Assembly (NCBI GenBank): GCA_045106055.1 | Contig: JBGCED010000025.1 | Location: forward strand, 1-64,000 | DNA from: JBGCED01 sp045106055 | GTDB taxonomy: Bacteria > Pseudomonadota > Alphaproteobacteria > CBDDJK01 | Length of the DNA stretch: 64,000 nucleotides | Reading direction: 5' to 3' | Shown here: positions 8,799-16,704 of the stretch, piece by piece | Numbering within the stretch: position 1 is the first letter of the stretch | Layout of the letters: each line of letters opens with the position of its first letter | The notes under the pieces: model-generated | Seen by the model: only the letters and a program-made list of their open reading frames with translations | Database searches by the model: none | Told to the model about the DNA's origin: nothing | Position numbers and translations under genes: made by a program

Positions 8799-9587
8799 TC
8801 AAACAAATGTTGTTCTCCCGGGCGTTGTTTTCTCGGGCGTTGTTCGCCCAAGCGTTTTTCGCCATTGATAAACGAATAATGCAAAAATGCCAATCAAGGC
8901 AAAGCCCAATGAAAACCAAGTGATCGCATATTCCAAATGGTCATTTTGAACATTGATTTTCCATTGTTTGCCAAGCGGATGCCCGCCTGGAATTTCGGTA
9001 TTATCATCCATAATATAATAAAGCGGAAATTGATGCCCCAAGCGCGCATTGATTTTCTCAATATCAAGCGCATACCACAGATTATTATCAAGCTCCGCCT
9101 CTGGCAATAATAATTTACGCAAAGTTGGCTGCCCGCGATCATAACGCAGCAGCCCGCTTAAATTTACCGTCCCAGCGGTTGCTGAAAGCGGGCGATCCGC
9201 AATTTCTTTTTTATCAAAAGGCACAAAGCCGCGATTGATCAAGATGGTTTGATCATAAGGCGGGGCAAGCTTGAACGGCGTTACAATATTAAGCCCCTCT
9301 TTGCCATTTAGCGCGCGATTCATAATATGAATTTCTTGTTCATGGATAAATTCACCCACGGCGCTTACAGGGCGAAATTCCCACGCTTCAAGCGATAATT
9401 GATCCAGTTGAGGCAAGGGAACGGGCATAAGTTCCATGCGTTCATAAAGCCGATCCAAATAGGTTGTTTTTTCATCCAAGCGCAATAATTGCCATGTGCC
9501 AAGGCTGAACAGCAATAAAATCGCAGGAAACGCCATCAGGCTTGGTGCTAGCGGCAAGGGAAGAAATTTAAAATTTTTGATGTTCAC
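8799..9587 (-). CDS. SURF1 family cytochrome oxidase assembly protein
   Basis: Haem a / cytochrome c oxidase assembly factor of the inner membrane. It has two membrane helices, at about residues 16-36 (ending GTWQLLRLDEK, the SURF1 N-terminal motif) and 217-237, around a periplasmic beta domain with INRGFVPFDKK and LRYDRGQP. The C-terminal tail carries a 5-residue repeat (GRTTP, EKTTP, GRTTF) encoded by a 15-bp DNA repeat. No cox gene is in the window, but SURF1 next to thrC is typical of alphaproteobacteria, where the cox genes lie upstream. Confidence 0.93.
   Translation of the reverse strand: MNIKNFKFLPLPLAPSLMAFPAILLLFSLGTWQLLRLDEKTTYLDRLYERMELMPVPLPQLDQLSLEAWEFRPVSAVGEFIHEQEIHIMNRALNGKEGLNIVTPFKLAPPYDQTILINRGFVPFDKKEIADRPLSATAGTVNLSGLLRYDRGQPTLRKLLLPEAELDNNLWYALDIEKINARLGHQFPLYYIMDDNTEIPGGHPLGKQWKINVQNDHLEYAITWFSLGFALIGIFALFVYQWRKTLGRTTPEKTTPGRTTFV
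8809..8853. repeat. Three 15-bp tandem repeats at the SURF1 3' end
   Basis: Units GTTGTTCTCCCGGGC (8809-8823), GTTGTTTTCTCGGGC (8824-8838) and GTTGTTCGCCCAAGC (8839-8853) lie head to tail. They are in frame with SURF1 and encode its RTTP-type tail. Slippage expansion is the simplest origin. The same stretch is the upstream extension of the mscS frame. Confidence 0.8.
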
Positions 9588-9716
9588 GATGCTCAGGCTC
9601 TTTATGCTTTATGTTGGCTTTATGCTTAATTTGCTTTATCAATTATGTGTTTAAGCAAAAGCATGGCTGGGGTCAAGATTGATCGCAAAATAAATCCAAA
9701 TTTGAGCATATCACCA

Positions 9717-10250
9717 ATGAATTTTTCATTTAAAGCAAAACCAGCATCATCAACAGGCATCTTCACCTTACCAGATGGGCGGGAATTTCCTGCAATTTGC
9801 GGCAAAAACGGGCTTTGCCCGCCTGAACAAAAGCGCGAGGGGGATTGGATGACCCCAATCGGTGCTTATAAAATATTAAGCCTATTTTACCGCCATGATC
9901 GCATTGCAAACTTACCCGCATTGCCGCAATTTCCGCTTGAAATAACCAAGATCACTCAAATTATGGGCTGGTGCGATGATCCCGCCAGCCAATTCTATAA
10001 CCGCTTGCTGCCCCTGCCAAGCGTGGATACACATGAAATATTGATGCGCGATGATTCGCTTTATGATCTGCTATTGGTGCTGGATTATAATTATCATCAG
10101 CCGATTGCGGGGCGCGGCAGCGCGATTTTTATCCATCTTTGGGAACAGGGCAAGACCAGCACCAAGGGCTGCATTGCCCTAAAGCGCGATCATTTATTAT
10201 CCATGCTTCCTTTTATAAATAAGGATAGTTGCAGGTTAAATATTTCTTAA
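9717..10250 (+). CDS. L,D-transpeptidase (YkuD domain) family protein
   Basis: Predicted cross-linking or remodelling enzyme of peptidoglycan. It belongs to the compact alphaproteobacterial subgroup with EGDWMTPIGAYKI, WCDDPASQFYN, RDDSLYDLLLVLDYN, GRGSAIFIHLW and the catalytic end KTSTKGCIAL, where His of IFIHLW and Cys of KGC form the active site. The frame extends to an ATG at 9645, but the family N-terminus starts near the ATG at 9717 (MNFSFKAK). No signal peptide is evident, as is common in this subgroup. It is divergent from SURF1 and convergent with the permease, with repeat array A in between. Confidence 0.85.
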   Translation: MNFSFKAKPASSTGIFTLPDGREFPAICGKNGLCPPEQKREGDWMTPIGAYKILSLFYRHDRIANLPALPQFPLEITKITQIMGWCDDPASQFYNRLLPLPSVDTHEILMRDDSLYDLLLVLDYNYHQPIAGRGSAIFIHLWEQGKTSTKGCIALKRDHLLSMLPFINKDSCRLNIS

Positions 10251-10392
10251 ATTACGCTCACACGCCGCGAGAGCTTGATTACGCGCTCACACGCCGCGCA
10301 GGCTTTCGTCGCACTGGCGACGGCATGCGGTCTCATGCTTGATTACGCGCTCACATGCTTGATTACGCGCTCACATTCTTGATTACGCGCTT
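10251..10392. repeat. Repeat array A: modular palindromic intergenic repeat
   Basis: The gap between two convergent genes is filled by units starting ATTACGCGCTCACA (near 10278, 10342 and 10362, with partial units at 10251 and 10382), several preceded by GCTTG. One full copy (10279-10342) has two adjacent 16-nt hairpins: 10307-10322 (arms CGTCGC/GCGACG, loop ACTG) and 10323-10338 (arms GCATGC/TCATGC, loop GGTC, one outer mismatch). The same modular unit recurs at 36738-37035 on the other strand. There are no regular CRISPR-like spacers and no coding frame. Confidence 0.85.
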
Positions 10393-12993
10393 TTAAATAT
10401 TTCTAAGCAGGGTTAGCGGGGATTTGCCAAGCAGACGAAACCCAGCAGCAAGCCCGATTGGCAATATAAGCACCAATGCTAAAATTAAAATCCCCAGCAT
10501 GGACATAAAATCAAACTGATACGGGGTTTGCATGATCGCGCTTACCACATAAAAGCTGGTTGCAATCCCTGCAATCGCTGCCAAAATGGAAGCAAGCAGT
10601 GCAATAAAACTATATTCACCAAGCCAGCCCAGCATTTGCTGCCAGCGCGTGATCCCCAAGGTTTTAAAGATGATTGAATCATGTAAACGCATTGATTGTT
10701 CTGACATTAGCGCCCCGATTAACACAATCAACCCTGCAAGCAATGAAACCGCAGCGATGGCTTTAACCGCGAGTGCCATTTGCGTTAAAATAAGCGTTAT
10801 ATTATCCACCACATCGCGCACCCGAATGACCGAAATATTATTAAATTCATCGGTAAGAGCGCGTTCAATCGCCGCTTCATCTTCGGCAGGGGCGTTGATG
10901 CTAGACAGCACGCTTTGCGGGGCGTTACTTAACATGCCTGGCGAAAATACCATTAAAAAATTAAGATTCATGCTTGCCCAATCAATATAACGCAAATTTG
11001 CAATGGTCGCATCAAATTTGCGCCCAAATAGATTAATGCCAATCTGATCGCCAACATTAAGCCCAAAGGCGGCTGCGGCTTCTGCGTCAAAGCTTACCAG
11101 CGGATCGCCATCATAATCAGCATCCCACCATTCGCCCTTTGTAATATGTCCCTCGCCAGCCAGCATCGGGGTTGCCGACCATGTAATGCCGCGATCACCG
11201 CGCATTACCCACTGAAAATCTGCGGGTGGTTCAATTTTATCTTCTGGCACATTGTTCAAATGGGTAATGCTGGCGCGCATAAGCGGCGTTGCATAATGGC
11301 TGATCTCTGTTTGATTTTCTGCATTATAATCACCGATAATCGCTTCAAAGCGCGCTTGCTGGCTGGGCTGTAAATCAAGCACAAACAGGCTTGGGCGGTC
11401 TTCGGTCGTGACATTCACCAGCTGCTGATCCAAATTGCTTTGTAAATCATTTACCGCAACCAGCATGGTAAGCCCCAGCCCCAGCGATAGGGCAATGCTG
11501 ATCGCGGGCGCATTTGGGCGGGATAATCCTGCAATCGCAAGGCGTAAGGGAATGGATTTTGGATGCGCAACATAAGTCGTTAGCAGTTTGGATATTCCCC
11601 ATCCAATTAGGGCAAAACCTGCAATCAAGCCCGCAAGCCCAAAAATAAAATAGAAAAATAACCGCTTATCAGGGGTGATCAGCCAGCACATGCCAATAAA
11701 AGCAGCAAGCAATGCTGCCATCACCCATAATAATTTTAAAGGGGCGCGCCCCAATTGCATTGCACCGCCAAGCCCGCCTGCGCTTCTAAACAAGCCAGCA
11801 ACAGGAATGGTCGCAGCTTGACCAAGGCTCCAAATGATGAAAATTAAAGTCACCAGCAAGCCAAGCATTGCCGCAACCAATAGCGGTAAAGGATAAATCC
11901 CAATATTGGCGGTTAATGGCACATAATCTTGCAATAAAGGCGCAAGCAGCCACAGCGATCCTGCGCCCAGCATAAGCCCAATCACAATGCCAATCGCTGC
12001 CATAAATAAGGCTTCAAACAGAAAAATCGTAAAGATCAAGGCTTGCGACGCACCAAGCGCTTTTAAGCTTGCAATGGATGAAGCCTTGCGGGTTAAAAAG
12101 GCGCGCACCGCATTTGCAGCCCCAACCCCGCCAATCACCAAAGTCGCCAGCGACACCAAATTTAAAAAGCTGCCAATGCGATCAAAAAAGCGATCCAGCC
12201 CTGGTGCGGCGCGATCCAAGCCGCGCACCCGAAAGCCTGCATCCGCAAATTCGGTTTCAATGGCGGTTTTAAAATCTGCGAATATTGTGCCTTCTTTTAA
12301 AATCAATCTTGTATAATAGCGCGCAACGCTGCCAGGCTGGATTAAATTGGTGGCTGCCAATGCCGCCGCAGAAATGGTGACCTCGGGCCCAAAATCAAGC
12401 GCATTGCTGCTTTTATCAGGCAAGCTGGTGGTGATCCCCGCAAGGTAAAAATCAGCGTCCCCCAAGCTTAACGCATCGCCAATTTCAATCTCCAACAGAT
12501 CAAGAATTCTGGAATCCGCCAATAAGGGAAATGGGCGATCAGGCGCAATTACTTGATGCAATTCATCAAACGCAATCATGCTATCCGCGCTTAACACCAC
12601 GCTGCCATAAAGCGGGTAAGCATCATCAACCGCATTAATTTCAATGATATTGCGTTGATCATTTTCAGCATAAGCCATTGCGCGAAGCGTAATAACCGAA
12701 GAAATTTCAGCAGCATTTTGCTTGATAAATGCCATCTGTTCAAGGCTGGGTGCGCGCTGGGACAGGCGCAATTCTGCGTCCCCGCCAAGCAAGGTTCTTG
12801 CATCCCGTTCAATCGTTGATTCCAAGGCAGCGCGCAAGCTGCCAACCGCGCTGATCGCGGCAACGCCAAGCGCAAGCGCAATGATAAACAAGACAAAGCC
12901 ATTTGACCCGCCGCGCATATCGCGAATGCTTAATTTAAAGGCAAGCCTTAAAAAATCAATAAGCCCCATATTGCCGCCCATATTACTGCTCAT
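10393..12993 (-). CDS. FtsX/YbbP-type ABC transporter permease
   Basis: 866-aa inner-membrane protein with two FtsX-like modules: an N-terminal helix (LFIIALALGVAAISAVGSLR), a large periplasmic MacB-like domain (about 60-260), membrane helices around 280-480, a second periplasmic domain (about 510-720), and a final helix bundle ending in LLRNI. This is the layout of YbbP-like permeases that partner a YbbA/LolD-type ATPase, but no ATPase gene is next to it. The ATG at 12993 overlaps the def stop by 4 bp; an ATG nine codons in (MGLIDFLRL) is also possible. The substrate is unknown; lipid or lipoprotein handling is a family-level guess. Confidence 0.85.
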   Translation of the reverse strand: MSSNMGGNMGLIDFLRLAFKLSIRDMRGGSNGFVLFIIALALGVAAISAVGSLRAALESTIERDARTLLGGDAELRLSQRAPSLEQMAFIKQNAAEISSVITLRAMAYAENDQRNIIEINAVDDAYPLYGSVVLSADSMIAFDELHQVIAPDRPFPLLADSRILDLLEIEIGDALSLGDADFYLAGITTSLPDKSSNALDFGPEVTISAAALAATNLIQPGSVARYYTRLILKEGTIFADFKTAIETEFADAGFRVRGLDRAAPGLDRFFDRIGSFLNLVSLATLVIGGVGAANAVRAFLTRKASSIASLKALGASQALIFTIFLFEALFMAAIGIVIGLMLGAGSLWLLAPLLQDYVPLTANIGIYPLPLLVAAMLGLLVTLIFIIWSLGQAATIPVAGLFRSAGGLGGAMQLGRAPLKLLWVMAALLAAFIGMCWLITPDKRLFFYFIFGLAGLIAGFALIGWGISKLLTTYVAHPKSIPLRLAIAGLSRPNAPAISIALSLGLGLTMLVAVNDLQSNLDQQLVNVTTEDRPSLFVLDLQPSQQARFEAIIGDYNAENQTEISHYATPLMRASITHLNNVPEDKIEPPADFQWVMRGDRGITWSATPMLAGEGHITKGEWWDADYDGDPLVSFDAEAAAAFGLNVGDQIGINLFGRKFDATIANLRYIDWASMNLNFLMVFSPGMLSNAPQSVLSSINAPAEDEAAIERALTDEFNNISVIRVRDVVDNITLILTQMALAVKAIAAVSLLAGLIVLIGALMSEQSMRLHDSIIFKTLGITRWQQMLGWLGEYSFIALLASILAAIAGIATSFYVVSAIMQTPYQFDFMSMLGILILALVLILPIGLAAGFRLLGKSPLTLLRNI

Positions 12994-13487
12994 GATGCGA
13001 TCTTTTTCAAGCGTCGCATAATCATATCGCGGCGAATGCGGCTGATATGATCCACAAAATTAACGCCGTCCAAATGATCAATTTCATGCTGAACACAAAT
13101 GGCAAGCAGCCCATCTGCTTCCAGCGTTTGATCTTTGCCGTCAATATCCACATAATCCACGGTGACGGCTTTGGGGCGTTTTACCAGCGCATATTGTTTT
13201 GGAAAGGACAAGCAGCCCTCTTCATAATTTTCGCTTTCATCGCTTGCCTTGCGAATTATGGGGTTAATTAATTTCATCGGGGCGGGGGCTTCATCTGTTT
13301 CTGCGACATCCATTACCAGCATTCGCTTTGAAATGCCAACTTGCGGGGCAGCAAGCCCAATGCCGTTTGCCTGATACATCGTATCCAGCATTTGATCCAG
13401 AATTTGCCGAATTTCATCATCAACTGCCGTGACGGGCAATGCCTTTTTCTTTAACGCTGGGTGGGGCGCAACCAAAATTTTCATCAT
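12990..13487 (-). CDS. def: Peptide deformylase
   Basis: Removes the formyl group from nascent proteins. All three family motifs are intact: NGIGLAAPQVG (residues 41-51), EEGCLSF with metal ligand Cys92, and HEIDH at 134-138 (two His ligands and the catalytic Glu). 165 aa is the usual length. In many bacteria def is followed by fmt, but here it is followed by the FtsX-type permease with a 4-bp overlap. Start: the first codon of MMKILVAPHP is at 13487, with a second ATG immediately after. Confidence 0.96.
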   Translation of the reverse strand: MMKILVAPHPALKKKALPVTAVDDEIRQILDQMLDTMYQANGIGLAAPQVGISKRMLVMDVAETDEAPAPMKLINPIIRKASDESENYEEGCLSFPKQYALVKRPKAVTVDYVDIDGKDQTLEADGLLAICVQHEIDHLDGVNFVDHISRIRRDMIMRRLKKIAS

Positions 13488-13621
13488 AGCGAATATGCCT
13501 TAATGTTTTTAATATGTCATAAATTATGCTTGTATGTAGGCAATCATAACGCTAAATTCAAGCATATATGAAAAGCACTTATGCTGCATCTGCTGAATTT
13601 AATTTTTAAAGGCTTAAACCA

Positions 13622-14011
13622 TTGGCAAACATCATCACGCGCGCGATTACCACTTTTTTTGGGGAATTGGTCGGAACGGATCAATTTGGCAATCTTTATT
13701 ATCAGCATAAAAAGCAACCAAGCCCCCATAAAAGACGGCGGCGCTGGGTTGTTTACAGCAAGGATGCCAAAAAAATGACCTCGCAAGATGATGCAAGCTT
13801 GGTGCCTTCCAGCCATTATAATTGGCTGCATCATACCAGTGATGAATTTCCAGATGATGCTTCCTTATCAAAAGCCCTCTCTCATTCATGGCAAAAGCCG
13901 CATCGCCCCAATATGACGGGAACGCGCCATGCTTATCGCCCCAGCGGTCATCTTTATAAGGGCGGAAAACGCCCAAAGGCGACGGGCGATTATGAAGCAT
14001 GGCAACCTTAA
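13622..14011 (+). CDS. NDUFA12-family NADH:ubiquinone oxidoreductase accessory subunit
   Basis: Homologue of the mitochondrial complex I B17.2 (NDUFA12) subunit, characteristic of alphaproteobacteria. Motifs: LVGTDQFGNLYYQ, RRRRWVVYS, DASLVPSSHYNWLHH (family: P..WH.WLH), KPHRPNMTGTRHAYRP and a C-terminal YEAWQP. 129 aa is a normal length. Only a TTG can serve as start (13622), with AAAGG about 11 bp upstream; no ATG lies in a suitable place. It is divergent from def and precedes two MlaD-type genes, a recurrent arrangement in this class. Confidence 0.93.
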   Translation: MANIITRAITTFFGELVGTDQFGNLYYQHKKQPSPHKRRRRWVVYSKDAKKMTSQDDASLVPSSHYNWLHHTSDEFPDDASLSKALSHSWQKPHRPNMTGTRHAYRPSGHLYKGGKRPKATGDYEAWQP

Positions 14012-14031
14012 TCAGGGGGGGATTTAAAGCC

Positions 14032-14520
14032 ATGCATAAAATTTTCAACAGCGAATTTCAAGATTACCGCCATTTTGTGCTTGGCTGTGTGCTGATGGGT
14101 GCGCTGGTCATGCTTGCCTTTTTAAGCGCATCTTCAAATGCAAACAGCAATGGCAGCGCATCTTTTAAGCTTCATGCGACATTCAAACAAATTCAAGGCA
14201 TTACGATGGGCAGCCCCGTTAATATTGCGGGCATAAAAGTGGGGCAGGTTGAGGATATTGCGCTTAACACCCAAAATCAAGAAATCACCCTTACGCTTGG
14301 CTTTGATCGCGATGTTCAGCTTCCTTATGACAGTTCCATAAAGATCGTGTCATCGGGGCTATTTGGCACAAAATCGCTAAGGCTAAGCCCGGGCGCAGAA
14401 TTTGAAAATTTTGAATCGGGCGATATGATTGACTATACCCAAGATGCGATTTTGTTGGAACAAGTGCTTGAGGATATTATCATTCGCGCCGAAACAAATA
14501 AGCTTAAACAACAAAAATAA
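14032..14520 (+). CDS. MlaD-family lipid transport protein, copy 1
   Basis: Single N-terminal membrane helix (FVLGCVLMGALVMLAFLSA) and one MCE/MlaD domain: ATFKQIQGITMGSPVNIAGIKVGQVEDI and SGLFGTKSLRLSPGAE match the family core. Such proteins form periplasmic hexamers that carry phospholipid between membranes, together with MlaE/MlaF, which are not present here. The frame opens at 13999 inside the NDUFA12 gene, but the ATG at 14032 follows a strong G-rich Shine-Dalgarno at 14013-14020 and avoids overlap. The second MlaD gene follows after 14 bp. Confidence 0.87.
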   Translation: MHKIFNSEFQDYRHFVLGCVLMGALVMLAFLSASSNANSNGSASFKLHATFKQIQGITMGSPVNIAGIKVGQVEDIALNTQNQEITLTLGFDRDVQLPYDSSIKIVSSGLFGTKSLRLSPGAEFENFESGDMIDYTQDAILLEQVLEDIIIRAETNKLKQQK

Positions 14521-14534
14521 TAAGGGATAGAGCG

Positions 14535-14987
14535 TTGAACAGAAATGCGATTGAAGCCGTATTGGGCATGGTTGTCTTGTTGGTTGCGGGGCTGTTTTTG
14601 CTGGCTGGCTGGTCGGCAGGGTCGGCGGGAAGCGCGCAAACAGGCACAGGCTATAAGGCGGAATTTAACAATATTGATGGCTTATCACAAGGCGCGCTTA
14701 TTCGCCTAGGCGGGGTTGAAGTTGGCAGCGTGACCAATATCGCGCTGGATATGCAGCGCTTTATGGCGGTCATTGATCTTAATGTTGATGAAACTTTGGC
14801 TATTCCAGCCGATTCAGAACTTAAAATCATGTCAGATGGCTTGCTTGGCGGTAAATATTTGCAGCTAATCCCAGGCAAAGCGGGTGATTCGCTTGCAGCA
14901 GGTGCAAAATTTTCAAAAACCCATGATCTTATTAACCTTGAAGATTTATTAAGCCGCGCCATCTTTATGGTTGGCACGAATAATTAA
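14535..14987 (+). CDS. MlaD-family lipid transport protein, copy 2
   Basis: 150-aa protein with one N-terminal helix (VLGMVVLLVAGLFLLAGW) and one MlaD domain (EFNNIDGLSQGALIRLGGVEVGSVTNI, SDGLLGGKYLQLIPG). It is clearly related to its upstream neighbour but diverged, so the pair looks like an old duplication or two subunits of one hetero-oligomer. The start is a TTG at 14535, supported by AAGGGA at 14522-14527. Its frame begins AAC AGA AAT. The dapD ribosome site follows directly. No ATPase or permease partner gene is nearby. Confidence 0.87.
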   Translation: MNRNAIEAVLGMVVLLVAGLFLLAGWSAGSAGSAQTGTGYKAEFNNIDGLSQGALIRLGGVEVGSVTNIALDMQRFMAVIDLNVDETLAIPADSELKIMSDGLLGGKYLQLIPGKAGDSLAAGAKFSKTHDLINLEDLLSRAIFMVGTNN

Positions 14988-15009
14988 GAAAAACCAAAGG
15001 AGTTAAAAA

Positions 15010-15870
15010 ATGACAGATCCCCGCGCCCTATCCCAGCTTGAGGCTGAAATTAACAGCGCATTTGAGCAAAAAGAAGCGATCTCAACCGATACAAAAGGTG
15101 CGGTGCGCGATGCCGTCAATGAAACCTTAACTTTGCTGGATCAAGGCAAAGTGCGGGTTGCCACCCGCGAAGCCGTTGGGCAATGGACGGTGCATCAATG
15201 GCTTAAAAAGGCTGTTTTATTATCCTTTCGTTTAAATGGCATGGTGATGATCAAGGGCGGGGCTGGCAATGATACGCATTGGTGGGATAAAGTCCCCAGC
15301 AAATTTGAAGGCTGGCAAGCCGCAGATTTTCAAAATGCGGGCTTTCGCGCCGTTCCAAACTGCACGGTAAGACATTCAGCCTATATTGCGCCATCTGTGG
15401 TGTTAATGCCAAGCTTCGTGAATTTAGGGGCTTTTGTGGATCAAGGATCAATGGTGGATACATGGTCAACCGTGGGTTCATGCGCGCAAATTGGCAAGAA
15501 TGTTCATTTATCGGGCGGGGTTGGCATTGGCGGGGTGCTTGAACCTTTACAAGCAGGCCCTGTGATCATTGAAGATAATTGCTTTATCGGCGCGCGTTCC
15601 GAAATCGCCGAGGGGGTAATCGTTGAAGAGGGCGCGGTCGTATCCATGGGGGTCTATATTGGGGCTTCCACCAAAATCATTGACCGCCAAACGGGCGAAG
15701 TGATTATGGGGCGCGTTCCAGCTTATTCAGTCGTGGTTGCGGGCAGCTTGCCAGGCAAAAACTTGCCAAATGGCGAACCAGGCCCCAGCCTATATTGCGC
15801 GGTCATCGTTAAAAAAGTGGATGCAAGAACGCGCAGCAAAACATCAATCAACGATCTTTTGCGCGATTAA
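15010..15870 (+). CDS. dapD: 2,3,4,5-tetrahydropyridine-2,6-dicarboxylate N-succinyltransferase
   Basis: Succinylase-branch enzyme of DAP/lysine synthesis, acting one step after DapB. An N-terminal helical domain (residues 1-100) is followed by a left-handed beta helix of hexapeptide repeats ([25 protein letters not shown] and onward) and the C-terminal [21 protein letters not shown]. 286 aa is standard. A clear AAAGGAG lies at 14996-15002, 7 bp before the ATG. With dapB at 2 kb and the meso-DAP motif of MurE, it shows that this organism makes DAP by the succinyl route. Confidence 0.96.
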   Translation: MTDPRALSQLEAEINSAFEQKEAISTDTKGAVRDAVNETLTLLDQGKVRVATREAVGQWTVHQWLKKAVLLSFRLNGMVMIKGGAGNDTHWWDKVPSKFEGWQAADFQNAGFRAVPNCTVRHSAYIAPSVVLMPSFVNLGAFVDQGSMVDTWSTVGSCAQIGKNVHLSGGVGIGGVLEPLQAGPVIIEDNCFIGARSEIAEGVIVEEGAVVSMGVYIGASTKIIDRQTGEVIMGRVPAYSVVVAGSLPGKNLPNGEPGPSLYCAVIVKKVDARTRSKTSINDLLRD

Positions 15871-15881
15871 TGCCTTAAATC

Positions 15882-16703
15882 ATGCAAATATTATCAGAAA
15901 AAATCACGGCAACGCTTGATACGCTTTCTAGGCTTGCACCCAATTTTAGCCCCAAGGTTGGGATTGTACTTGGCTCTGGCTTGGGCGGTTTTGTGGATCA
16001 GGTTAAAAACCCAATTCATATTGGCTATGATCAGCTGCCAAGCTTCCCAAATGCAGGGGTTGCAGGTCATAAGGGGCGTTTGGTGCTGGGATATATTGGC
16101 GATGTTCCAATCGCGGTCATGCAAGGGCGCGCCCATTTTTATGAAACAGGCGATGCAAGCGCGATGAAGGGCGCAATTTTCACCCTAAAGCAATTTGGCT
16201 GTGAAAATCTGATCCTAACCAATGCTGCGGGCAGCATTGATGAACATGCAGGTTCTGGCAGTGTGATGTTGCTGCGCGATCACATTAACTTTACGGGCGT
16301 ATCGCCATTATTTAATGAACAGGGCGATCAGCGATTTGTGGATTTGGTGGATGCCTATGATCCTGAATTTTGCGATTCCCTGCTTGCTCATGCAAAGACA
16401 CAGAATATTGAATTGCATCAAGGCGTTTATATGTGGTTTTGCGGCCCGCATTTTGAAACCCCTGCGGAAATAAGGGCAGCAAAAATAATGGGCGCAAATG
16501 CGGTTGGGATGTCCACCGTTCCCGAAGTGATTTTGGCGCGCCATCAAGGGATGCGGGTTGCCGCCTTATCCATCATCACCAATGAAGCTGCGGGCATTAG
16601 CAAGGTTAAATTAAGCCATGAACATACGATGAAAAATGCTGGCATTGCTGCAAAAAAGATTGAAAATTTGCTAAGTGCTTTCATTGCAAGCGATCTGGCA
16701 TAA
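15882..16703 (+). CDS. punA: Purine nucleoside phosphorylase (PunA/XapA type)
   Basis: Phosphorolysis of purine nucleosides to base and (deoxy)ribose-1-phosphate. Trimeric PNP family motifs: GIVLGSGLGGF, GHKGRLVLG, MQGRAHFYE, LTNAAGSI, HINFTGVSP, GPHFETPAEIRAAKIMGANAVGMSTVPEV and SIITNEAAG. 273 aa is normal. It begins 12 bp after dapD and is followed at once by deoA and deoB, so the three form a nucleoside breakdown unit that delivers pentose phosphate. The exact base preference (inosine/guanosine versus xanthosine) cannot be read from the sequence. Confidence 0.93.
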   Translation: MQILSEKITATLDTLSRLAPNFSPKVGIVLGSGLGGFVDQVKNPIHIGYDQLPSFPNAGVAGHKGRLVLGYIGDVPIAVMQGRAHFYETGDASAMKGAIFTLKQFGCENLILTNAAGSIDEHAGSGSVMLLRDHINFTGVSPLFNEQGDQRFVDLVDAYDPEFCDSLLAHAKTQNIELHQGVYMWFCGPHFETPAEIRAAKIMGANAVGMSTVPEVILARHQGMRVAALSIITNEAAGISKVKLSHEHTMKNAGIAAKKIENLLSAFIASDLA

Positions 16704-16704
16704 G

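Noticed and set aside
8765..8893. N-terminal extension of the MscS channel (43 residues)
   Set aside because: It overlaps the SURF1 gene, is made of the 15-bp repeat, and is not MscS-like; the start was placed at 8764.
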